Assembly (NCBI GenBank): GCA_032718865.1
Contig: JALUTQ010000001.1
Coordinates: 930,001 to 994,000, forward strand
Direction: 5' to 3'
DNA from: Tilletia caries
Taxonomy: Eukaryota; Basidiomycota; Exobasidiomycetes; Tilletiales; Tilletiaceae
DNA length: 64,000 nucleotides
Shown: in pieces, positions 1 to 9,465 of the stretch
Numbering within the stretch: the stretch's first letter is position 1
Layout of the letters: every line of letters starts with the position of its first letter
Program-made: the position numbers and the translations under genes
The notes under the pieces: model-generated
What the model was told of the DNA's origin: nothing
Seen by the model: only the letters and a program-made list of their open reading frames with translations
Databases searched by the model: none

Positions 1-1431
1 AGGTAGGTCGCCCTCGGCTTCCAAGTTGCATCGACCACAGCGCCTGCATCGCCAGCGCGCCGACAGGACAGCGAAGAGGGTCTTTGTGCCGCGCCGCGGC
101 AAACTCGTCCAAGCGACCCTGTTGATTCGTCTTGCTGTTGTCGGCGCGAAGTGCTAGAAGCTGAATTAGTCCATTAGTGATGAGAGAGTGTGGAAGAGTG
201 TTAGATCAGTACAAGTAGAGGCAGAACACACCACACCACACCAGGATGCGCTTGCCTTTATTGGATTCGCATCGCCACGGGAAGGAACAGTTGCATGATG
301 GACGAACAAATCGGACCACTCCAGTTGGCGAAGAGAGTTTCCTCGAAACGCAGTTGCCAAGGATAGCAAAAGCATAGACCGATCTCGTACCGCGGTGCCC
401 AACTTGGCTGGTGTACGACCTTGTCCAGTTGTCCCAGCGCCCACTCACTCAACTTCAAGACCTCTTCTTTTCTAAGCGTAGCTGCACATCAAGTATCAAC
501 GGTGAGGTTAGCTGTTCTGCGGTCTTCTGACAAGGGAATAGGCCACAGGAGAGAGTAGGTTGACTTGGTACTCACCAGAGGAAGACCCGAGGGCCTTTTT
601 GCTCTTGCCCTGCGCCCGCTCTGTTGTGTTTGTCGTTCTTGGAGGTAGTCTCCAGCGAGTTGATGGTCGCATTGTCACGGAGCTTTGTCCGTGTAGCAGT
701 AAAGTCGGGATGCTCTCGCCAATCGTCCTCATTGACCTTTCGAAACCATTCCAACGCGTTGATACGCTGCTTGATGGCCGAGTACCCCAACTGAGTTCCT
801 GCAATCGTCTTCTTTGCCTCAGAGCTCGATCCAGCTCCTCGACCGCTGACATACTAGAAAGATGGATTGCAGACAAATGAAGAGGCTGTCAGCGTGTGAG
901 CGTGTCCAAAACTCCGAAACCACAGGCCACAGGGATTGTAGAGCCGAACGCATTGAGACCATCACGCTCGACAACCTCGTGGTACCACATTACCACCGCC
1001 CTTGCCCCTTCCCTTCGCATCCAGCCTTGACCATGACGGACGAAAGTATGATCCAATGATGAATGAACTGCTGCTCGTTGTCCACATCTTCTAGGACTCT
1101 GGTGGAGTGGTGGGCACTGGGAGAAACAAAGTCAAGGGCTACTCACATGCTCGCGCTTCATTGTCATATCGATGAAGAGCGCAGCTTTGGACGCGGTGAT
1201 GGGGTAGGGCTCTATGGGCGGCTGTCGGTCGTTGCAGTACTTCTCGTACTCCGCCAGGTAGCTGTCGTAGTCGCTTTGTGTTTTGTCCAGATGGGTCGCG
1301 CATGGCCGTTTTCGAAGTGCTGCTGCTTCTTACAGCACCTCAGCGCTCGTCAGCGCTGCCAAGGCAACGCTTGCAGCGCCATCCATGGAGCGCTCGACCT
1401 CCAACGCTGCAGGCAAAGGCAAGACGGTCAT
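1..1431 (-). pseudogene. Decayed Ndc10/GCR1-like (Crypton-related) DNA-binding protein, runs off left edge
   Basis: Reading right to left, exon pieces give KRPCATHLDKTQSDYDSYL with PPIEPYPITASKAALF (about 1300-1150), GYSAIKQRINALEWF (about 790-600), LLLSLATAFRGNSLRQLEW (about 370-300) and NSKTNQQGRLDEFAAARHK then CPVGALAM (about 145-30). This order matches the fungal Ndc10 domain II / GCR1-like family, whose fold is that of tyrosine recombinases and which is related to Crypton transposons; the TAFRGNSLR segment sits where the first catalytic Arg of the recombinases lies. The frame is broken at least twice: an in-frame TAA at 1332-1330 just before the first conserved block, and a one-base frame change between ALGQLDKVV and the RDRSMLLL segment (about 385). 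Plausible introns (for example donor near 590, acceptor near 148) separate the blocks. I read it as a recently decayed gene; a sequencing error at either break is the alternative. Confidence 0.6.
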
Positions 1432-1864
1432 GCTGACAGCCCTGTGGCCCTGTGGAGAATGGACATCGCGGGCTTGAAAGAGAGAAGGATGGTGGATGGA
1501 AGCTGTAAGCGCGACTCTCTTCACGCGACGCGTTGTGCGACACTTTGTAATCAGTTTGTATGCATTACGCTCCACTGTAATGGCCAACTTGCCCGGTGCG
1601 ACGCATGCACGGGACCACTGCTGGTGGACAGTGGAAACGGGACCTTCCGTGAAGTCCCGCTCGGATCATCTCGGCGTCCCGCCCTCGTCACCACCTTTTG
1701 CCAGATTTTATTATATACACTAGATAGAGGACGACAGTGAAACTGAAAGCGTGAAAGCAATTCATTTTTGCGTGGGCCTCGAAGAAACGATGGAGTGAGA
1801 AGCATCGCTGCGGAGTTCGCAGTTTCCTTCGGAAAGCCACCACTACGATGGACTAGTGTTTTCA
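1432..1864. other. Divergent intergenic region
   Basis: No supported gene. It separates the Ndc10-like pseudogene (minus) from the G-patch gene (plus) and presumably holds both 5' regions. Confidence 0.5.
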
Positions 1865-3281
1865 ATGAAGGCCAAGGACACAATTACCGACCCCAGGCCC
1901 GAGCAAGTCCAGGACCTTGCTGTCGAGCGGCAAGAAGCAGCCGAGGAGGATGAGGAGGAGGACTTCATGAGCGACGCTTTGCTCGCAAAGATGCTCGCTG
2001 CAACCGCTGGATTGGACAAGAATCATTCGCGGGAGACATATACCGAGAAGCGGAGAAGACAACAGAACGAGCGTGATCGCAATGCGGCGGCGACCAAGCG
2101 GAAACAGTCGCAGGTGGAGCGAGAACGCGAGGCTCGGCGGGAAGCCATGGGCAAGAATCTGATCGAACGGGAGATGGCAAATACCAGAAGGATAGGCGCG
2201 GATTCGACGCCCGACCGGTCCCCTGTTGCGTCTCGTCTGCATGGACCAGATACAGAGCTCGATAGCGAAGACGAGGGCGGCGTAAGGGCCAAACCAAGGC
2301 CACGTACAGACCAGCAAGCGGGATCGACCTCCAATGCCGGCCCATCGTCTTCAGGCCCAAGCGCCGCCCTCAAGATGATGTTGCTCATGGGCTATCAACA
2401 CGGAAACGCCCTCGGGGTCGACCCGTCCGACGGGCCATCCACAACGTCGCTTACAGATCCAACTGCTGGCCTCTCGTCACTTTCACCGTCGTCGTCTGCG
2501 GGTGTGAAGGAGGATCGAACGCAGCCCCTGGCCGTCGATGATCGCTGGTCGAAGGCCAGATATGGACTGGGCAACGCCGCCGTCCTTCGTACGAAGGTTG
2601 ACGACTGCCCTCGAGCGGATCCGGACACGAGCGTGAACGCTTCGGCTGCGTCTCAGGGGCAAAGCTCAAGTCTGACCGACTTCCGGAGTCGTCGAGCAAA
2701 GGAGGAGGAGACACGACGTGCGGAAATGCTCCTACGCAACGCTAGGAGAACGTGCGAGGATCTTGATCGCAAGATGGGACTGGACGTGAGCTACTTGGCC
2801 CTGTCCCTTTTGACCAGCTGTCAGACTGCCTGGTTCAGATCTGCTCACGATCAAATGTTCTCACTTCTGTCTTCCCGCACACCTGGGGGGAGTTAAGTTC
2901 TCCGTGTTGTGGCTCGATCCCAATCTGCTGAGGCCCGACGCGCGTCCGACCGAGGAGGACGTGGAGCTTCTCGATCGCGCCTTTCCTCCAGTCCATACCG
3001 AGAACGAGCACGAGTCATCAAGGAGGAGAGAATCTGAACGGTTCTGTATGCTTGATGTAAGTACCTCGACGCACGCTGAAGCGCTGAAGGCCTGAGAGCT
3101 TTCGTGAAGGATCTGCACTCATAGAATCCTGTTGTGTTACATACAGGCACAATCTAGGCTGGCCCTGACCACGGCGCATCTTCGAAGGGTGTGCTTCTAC
3201 TGTCTCTTCTGCGGCTGCTCTTACAGCTCAGCCGAGGAGCTCCAAGCTCAATGCCCTGGCGAGGACGAGGACGATCATTAA
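1865..3281 (+). CDS. G-patch domain protein, GPATCH11/CCDC75-like
   Basis: Three exons (1865-2785, 2898-3056, 3147-3281) give a 404-residue protein. The family order is present: an acidic N-terminus with EEDFMSDALLAKM; a long basic coiled-coil region rich in RRRQQNERDRN; a degenerate G-patch around LLMGYQHGNALG; a RNARRTCEDLDRKMG helix; and a C-terminal DUF4187 zinc-binding block with CFYCLFCGCSYSSAEEL ending in an acidic tail. Vertebrate GPATCH11 has the same layout and about 260-280 residues; the extra length here is a Ser-rich spacer. G-patch proteins usually activate DEAH helicases in RNA processing; GPATCH11 itself is little characterised. The start is the ATG at 1865 because the acidic motif follows directly. 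All introns are phase 0 with consensus ends. Confidence 0.85.
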
Positions 3282-3464
3282 TGGTTCTGGCAGACAGACC
3301 ATCACAACTTCCGCGCATCATTGCAGCTTTTCACTCTTCCGTATGTTCCACACTCTACACCTCAATACCTCAATACCCATCTTGCAAAATTGTCGTTGGC
3401 ACGTAAGCGTAACATAAAGGGATGCGGCGAAGCGTAACATGAGGAGCCTGGAGCTGCACCGGAT

Positions 3465-4734
3465 TCAGAAGATTTTGTTGAAGATGCTCTTGAAGAACGC
3501 TGATAGAAGATGGAAAGATTAAACGGAAGAGTCAGTACGGACGCGACGCTTTCTCGGTGTATTTCGGTGAGAAGCAATACTTACCCCGTGCACCTGGAAT
3601 GTACGACAAAGAATACCTGCGGGAGATGAGGAAGGCGGAAGTGAATAAGATGTAGAACGAACGGCTCAACCTGAGAAAGCCGGTCGTACCAGATATATGC
3701 CAGGCTGTAGGTGTGCAGAAAGGAAACAACATTGTCAGCAGGAAGGCATGAGGCACTCGTTTTGCGATAGCGCTTCACTCACTATAGCACGACGACAAAG
3801 ACGACGGCGAGGATCTGGGCACAGGGGGGTCAAAGTACGAAATTGGATGTCAGATTCGTGGCACCTTGAAGGCCGCAGGTAAGTCGCTGAGCAGCTCTGC
3901 TTACTGTTGAATCGAGGGCGAATGCGGAAACCCACACCATCGCAAACGCTCCTAAGAATCTGCGAACATCCGAGCCAGGAAGGCGACAACCAGAACACAA
4001 AGGGAGGGTCATGAGCTTCTTCCGTGTGGACGAGCACAGCTGGATGAGAACACTTGGTACTCACATGAGCGTAGCGACTACTCGCACCGGCGCGAACATC
4101 GACTTCAACTGCTTTGCGAACTGACAGCATCCAATAACAAAGAGGGCCACGATCAGTCAGAGCGAATGAAGGCACTTTCCCCACCGTCATTCGCATTAAA
4201 GAGAGACTCACCCCGATCAAGAAACCCGTCCCGACGAGGGAGATGATGATACCGATGCTGTACAAGATGGCGAACGACGCCAGCGACCCTGTGATGAGCA
4301 GCAGTGTGCCGAGCAGCGACACTACGAAGCCTCCGATCAAACTGATGCGCCGTAGCGGAGAGCAGAGAGGGAAGAAGGATGAACGGGAGAGTTGTTAAGA
4401 GCGTCGGTCCCCCGGACCAGCGCAGCGCAAGGTGCCCAGGCAAAGCCGCAGACGTGCGGGAAACCCGCAAACAAGAGACTCACCATCCCACAAAGCCCAT
4501 CAGCCGCTGCTGCCTCGTCATCTCAAAGCCCAGCCCAGTAAACGCTGAGTTCTCGCCCGTCAAGTCCCCGCCCATGTTCTTCGTCACGTTCGTATCGAGA
4601 TTGAGCCATCGAGAACCACCGGCGCCGCCGCTGCCGGCTGCCGAGCCGAACGCAGTGCCTGAGCCGCCGCTGGCTGCCGCGCCGGAATCTGCGGTGGTGG
4701 AGGAAGAAGAGAAACCGGGGAGCCAGGAGGGCAT
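3465..4734 (-). CDS. SFT2: SFT2-family vesicle transport membrane protein
   Basis: Eight exons (4734-4484, 4341-4212, 4120-4065, 3959-3905, 3814-3783, 3704-3690, 3616-3585, 3499-3465) join in phase to a 201-residue protein, close to yeast Sft2 (215). Family landmarks are a soluble Gly/Ser-rich N-terminus, the MTRQQRLMGF motif before the first membrane helix, the loop ASFAILYSIGIIISLVGTGF, the cytosolic QLKSMFAPVR motif, then LGAFAMVWVSAF and the C-terminal WYSLSYIPGAR before a short basic tail. Four membrane segments are expected. Sft2 is a Golgi tetraspanning protein acting in fusion of endosome-derived vesicles with the late Golgi, redundant with Got1. One exon is only 15 nt, so automated gene callers may miss it. 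The reconstruction reproduces the conserved C-terminal motif exactly, which supports the micro-exon. Confidence 0.9.
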
Positions 4735-5445
4735 GATGGAGTGTCGTTACGGTCTGGAGGCGTTAGGCGGAGTTCTTGGTTCGTAGGTCGGAATATTGCA
4801 CACAAAATTCGCTGAAGTGCAGAGCTGATGTCGGCGTCGATCGGTAAGGCGTGGTGGCGGCCGCGGGAGAGTGACTGCTGGTGCTGTTCTTTTCCGGCAA
4901 GGAGCGCGTGCGGAAGTGATGGTATGGCGTTGCAAGTCGGCGTGCAATCAACATGGCACCAAGGGTTTGGCCAGAGCTTTGGGAAGCTCAGCCCGCAGCC
5001 GCCTCGCTCCACAGGAAACGGTCCCACTCACGTGATGCGCGCACAGCCCTCAAATTTATGCCGGCGAGAAGGGACGATGAACTTGGATGCAAAGTATAGT
5101 ACGAGAGTGAGCAGCAAATGACGGACAGCGACAGGGGGACAAAGAAAGGGCAGGGGCCAGAGGGGAAGGTGGGGGCAAGTGACCACAGAACAGGAGGGGG
5201 GAATAGGATCTCTCTTGGCCTAGGCGCAGTCTTGGTCGGTCGGAGACGAAGGAAAGAGGTGGATCGCATCGAAGGGCGGACGGGCAGGTCGACTGCATCA
5301 GCAGCCGTAGCTGACCCGCGGTTCAGAAGGAGAGTTGCTGGTCCGCCAATAGTACGAGAGTATGGAAGGCCCAATAGGCCGACCACATAATCGAGGCTGA
5401 CGTGCAGCGAAGTGGGCCGAATGCCGAGCGTTGATGTGATTGTTT
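4735..5445. other. Intergenic: SFT2 5' side and RNR2 3' side
   Basis: No supported gene. Open frames here lack conserved character and introns. It should contain the SFT2 promoter and the RNR2 3' untranslated region. Confidence 0.5.
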
Positions 5446-6822
5446 TCAGAACTCCTCCTCCATGCTGAACGAATGTGTGTTTGTCTGGATACCGGTGCCC
5501 TGCTTGTCGTCTCCCTCGTCCTTTCGTGCAACACCAGCCTTTGCGTACTCGGCGACCTTCTTCTCGCTGTGGGAGAGTGGCAGACAGGTCATGTCAGTCG
5601 GTGGCGACTCGAGCATACATGTCAGAAGCAGAATGACTCACAAAAAGTTAGTCTTTCCTTGCAGAGAGATGTTCTCCATGAAGTCGAAGGGATTTGTCGC
5701 ATTGTAGTGCTTCTCGTTGCCGAGGGCGACCAGCAGTCGGTCGGCGACAAACTCGATGTATTGGCTCATCAGACGGGCGTTCATGCCGATCAATGAACAT
5801 GGCAGCGCATCAGTGAGGAAGGCTTGCTCGATGGTGACAGCTTCGCCAATGATGCGCAAGACGACCTCAGGGTGTGGGCGCTTCTTGAGATGACTGAAGA
5901 GTAGGCACGCAAAGTCGGTGTGCAGACCCTCGTCTCGGCTGATGAGCTCGTTGGAGAACGTGAGGCCGGGCATGAGACCGCGCTTCTTGAGCCAGAAGAT
6001 GGAGGCAAAGGACCCAGAGAAGAAGATGCCCTCCACGGCGGCGAAGGCGATCAATCGCTCAGCAAAGGTCGATTCGGTGTCGTTGATCCACCGCATGGCC
6101 CACTCGGCCTTTTGCTTGACGACAGGGATGGTCTCCATGGCATCAAAGAGGTAGTCGCGTTGCTGAGGGTCGCGAATGTATGTGTCGATGAGCAGAGAGT
6201 ATGTCTCCGAGTGAATGTTCTCCATCATGATCTGGAAGCCGTAGAAGCATCGAGCCTCTGCTGCTTGCACCTCCGAACTAAACCGCTCGACGAGGTTCTC
6301 GTTGACAATACCGTCTGATGCTGCGAAGAAGGCGAGGACGTGGCTGATAAAGTGACGCTCATTGTCGTTCAACTTGTTGTCCCAGTCGTGCATGTCCTTG
6401 GAAAGGTCGATCTCCTCAGCAGTCCAGAACGATGCCTCTGCCTTCTTGTACATTTGCCAGATCTGAAAGGATCAAACGCTGTGAGTCAGAAAGAATCACA
6501 ATTGCATGTACGTCGTAGAAGTACTGCTCACCTCGTGGTAGCGAATAGGGAAGAGAACGAAGCGACGCTTGCTCTCCTGGAGTAGGGGCTCATCTTGCTC
6601 GGCGAGCTCGACGTCGCCGACGTACTTGCGCTCAATGGTATCGAGAGGGTGAACGGCCGCAGCCTTGGCGCCGGCCTCGAGAACCTTCTCCTGCTGGACA
6701 GCACTGGGTGCGGCCTTGCTGAGGAAGTTGGGCTCGGAGAAGTCGGTTGAGTCAGCCTTGGCGGACTTGGAGCCGTTGAGGTCGATGGCGGACAGAGCCG
6801 AAGTAGCTGCTGAGATTGACAT
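5446..6822 (-). CDS. RNR2: Ribonucleotide reductase small (R2) subunit
   Basis: Exons 6822-6532, 6462-5642 and 5566-5446 give 410 residues. The protein reduces NDPs to dNDPs together with the large R1 subunit by supplying the tyrosyl radical. Diiron ligands and the radical Tyr are all visible: D147 (AASDG), E178 and H181 (ENIHSETY), radical Y185, E241 (AVEGIFF), E275 and H278 (SRDEGLH). The signature [19 protein letters not shown] is intact. The C-terminus ends SFSMEEEF, an acidic-aromatic tail of the type that docks on R1. The start ATG at 6822 follows a predicted 5' UTR intron (6929-6841). Introns interrupt between HE and IWQM and within NFF. Class Ia R2 with a complete active site; a divergent Rnr4-type subunit is excluded because no ligand is lost. 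Confidence 0.97.
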
Positions 6823-6840
6823 CGTTTCTGTGTGTGTGAT

Positions 6841-6929
6841 CTGCAAGGCAATGGGGCGAGACGAGGTCAGAAGGCGTGCTCAGCTGCGAGTGCGCGCTGG
6901 TCCTGACGAGGCCAAGGAAGTAGACTTAC
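6841..6929 (-). other. Predicted 5' UTR intron of RNR2
   Basis: On the minus strand a GTAAGT donor at 6929 and a pyrimidine-rich TTGCAG acceptor at 6841 lie 18 nt upstream of the RNR2 ATG. The intron would remove the upstream ATG-containing segment. Inferred from splice signals only. Confidence 0.5.
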
Positions 6930-7090
6930 TGTACGTGTGGTGCGTTCAAGCGGAAGTGGGTGTGTGTGCTGTTGTTGTTGTTGGTGGTCAGCAGTTGCTG
7001 TTTGTGATCGAGTGAAGTGGTGCTGGGTGGAGAGTGAAGAGAGTAAGAAAGTGATGGTCGAGGTAGGGAGTCAGGATGGAGGAGATGGAG

Positions 7091-7215
7091 ACGCGTCGCT
7101 TCTTAAGCATGTTGGACGCGCTCCATCAGATAATCCAAGGCGCGCGCGCGTTGTTTTTCTCCTGCCAGACGCGCTCGCCCACACTCACAACACGTAAACG
7201 CGACGCGACGCGATT
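7091..7215 (-). promoter_or_regulatory. MCB-type (ACGCG) cluster upstream of RNR2
   Basis: A perfect ACGCGT lies at 7091-7096, and overlapping ACGCG repeats occur near 7195-7214, with further GCGCG runs between, all 270-390 nt upstream of the RNR2 start. ACGCGT is the binding site of MBF/SBF-type G1/S factors, which drive ribonucleotide reductase genes in yeasts. The function here is inferred. Confidence 0.5.
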
Positions 7216-8043
7216 TTTAGTTAACTCAGTTCTTCGCCTGGCTGAGTCAGAAGTTGATCAAGTGATCATTCTCTGGTTGACTCGGCCGAGAACAGACCTA
7301 CCGGTCGCTCCTGGATCGCCCACCTCATTCAGTCTCACACCGGCACACCCTCACGCCTCACGCCTCACAAGTCAACGCCTACATATACACGCTTGAGCCC
7401 ATCAGGAGAACGATTTCCGCCCGTCTAGCCCCTGTTCAGCGCTTGTGAGCTTAGGCTGAACCCCTATCGGTCGTACTTCCGCGAGGCATGGATGTCTTGC
7501 TGCTGCGATTCCGACGACCTGTGAGCTGGCCAAATTGACCCGCTGTGAGCTTGAATTGCTGATCCTCTCCTTTCCCAAAGGACGGACTGTGAACCCCCTC
7601 CCAAGTTTGCAACAAGGAACCCTGCTACAGTGTACTCCTTCGATCCAGCGTATCCTGTGGCTTGTACAAGTACCCGCAACCTGACACCCGTCGTAAAGAA
7701 CAAAATTAGCATAATTCAGGCGGCAAGGATACTTCATTTGTCGTTGACTTCTCTCCAGTCTCCACGGCTTCATCTCTTCTGAAGACAGCTCGGATCGCGC
7801 CCGGTGCCTCGGAGATGAGGCGGATGGGTCTGAGCCTTCCTGTTCCCCCGTTCGGCCATTTGGCTTCCAGTTTTCCTTCCTCCCTTCTTTCCTGACACCG
7901 TCCGTCCACCTTGATAAGCTGACGCTCCCTTTGCCGCCATCCCTTCGCCACCATCTTTCCGATTCCTCCCTACACTCACGACTTACGACTCACGATCCAC
8001 CCCAACAGGCTATTTGCTACTCTGGTTGCTCGGAATTCGCACC
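7216..8043. other. Intergenic between RNR2 and the secreted DPBB gene
   Basis: No supported gene; several short minus-strand frames overlap and none looks conserved. It is a shared promoter region for two divergent genes. Confidence 0.5.
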
Positions 8044-8772
8044 ATGATCCTCATCGCCCCTATCCTGGTCTTGTTTGCACTGGCAGCGACGGTCGTACAA
8101 GCGGACGCTGCGGAATATCGAGTCGCTCCTTCGATCAAGAACTCGTCCAAACGCGACGCCCGGAACAGCACACTCGCCACTCGCCGTGTGCACCCCGGGC
8201 CCTTTAAAGGCGGGCACGGGACCTGGTATGTGAGTCGCTGCATGGTCGACTGACTCGGCAGTCATCCCCTTCTCACAAGGCCTTCTCTCCACCACTCCAG
8301 AACGTGGAAAGGAACGAAGTCGACTGTGGCGGATTCTACAAGCACACAGACTTCGTCGTTGCTCTGAACCAAGTTCAGTACGGCGACCTGGATTCTCGTT
8401 CACCATACTGCGACAAGCAGATTCGGGTCACCGCCAACGGGAAGACAACAATTGCTAAAGTCGTTGACGCGTGCCCTACGAGTGCCAATGCGTGTCATTA
8501 TGGCTCGTTGGACATGTCGATTGGGCTTTTCAAACACTTTGATGATCTTAATACGGGAGTCATCGACATCGTGTGGAAGTTGATCGACGCCGATGGCAAC
8601 GACGAGGGCGAGTCACACGAACAACACGTCAATCACGACGACCACAAGGTACAGGTCCTTTCTCCTTCATCACCTTGGTTTCGTCTTCTTGCTAATCCTC
8701 GTCCCACACTGTTGTCACTTTCAGTCAAAACAAGGCCATCACAAACACCACCACCACCACCACCACAACTGA
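8044..8772 (+). CDS. Secreted double-psi beta-barrel (barwin/RlpA-like) protein with His tail
   Basis: Exons 8044-8229, 8301-8648 and 8725-8772 give 193 residues. Residues 1-22 are a signal peptide (MILIAPILVLFALAATVVQA). A spacer leads into HGTWY, and the DPBB core follows: CGGFYKHTDFVVALNQ, SPYCDKQIRVTANGKTT, AKVVDACPT and GSLDMSIGLFKHF, ending in the WKL strand. These are hallmarks of small fungal expansin-like or riboflavin-aldehyde-forming-enzyme-like proteins, many of which are secreted during plant or wood colonisation; catalysis is not proven for most. The C-terminus encoded by the last mini-exon is HHKHHHHHHHN followed by a stop, a natural metal-binding tail. Predicted to act outside the cell. 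Confidence 0.87.
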
Positions 8773-9465
8773 CATGGCCAAGCTCAGAACAAGGCTCCAG
8801 CTCTTCCGTTGCAGTCCCACAGATTGAAGACGCCCAAGGTCTACACTCCAAGAAACCCCATGGCCCCTCCCGTTGTTGTTCCCGATGCAGCGCCCGAAAA
8901 AGGCGAACGGGAAGGGCAACACTGCGACCATGCGGACCTTACGAATCATCTCCAGAGCCTGGTGAACCACGCCAAACCGCATCGGCGGTGATTCCGTCGA
9001 GGCCAGCTACAATACCCTCACCATTTCGAGTTTCACGCCTTGCTTCGATTACGGACCTTCTTCGCTTCACCTTGCGTCGATTACGGACCTTCTTCGCTTC
9101 TTCTTAAACGCCCAATTTTTCGTCCTTCATCCTTCGTCCTCCTTGCTTCGATTCGTTGCGCGCGCCTTCAGAACCACTTCCCCCGTTACGGATGCTCCCC
9201 TGCCAGTCTGTCACTATGTCCACCCACCTTAGAAGGCAGCTCACAGTTCAAATACACTTCTTTGTTTGACTTCCCTTTTGCTGCGAGCCCCACGCTTGAT
9301 GACGTTGCTCGATACTCGGGCGTACAAATGCGCGCCGATTCGTGAGAGCTTCCCAAAGACGTTCCCCGCTCCGCCATCCCCGCCTTTGTGGTCAACTACT
9401 CTCACGTACTCACCGCGTGCAGCTGTACAGGGAGCAGACAGCCGCGCAGCAGCTCGCACGAGACA
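8773..9465. other. Intergenic with a 22-bp direct duplication
   Basis: No supported gene. A CGATTACGGACCTTCTTCGC block occurs twice, near 9046 and 9079. Presumed promoter and 5' UTR of the hydrolase gene. Confidence 0.45.
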
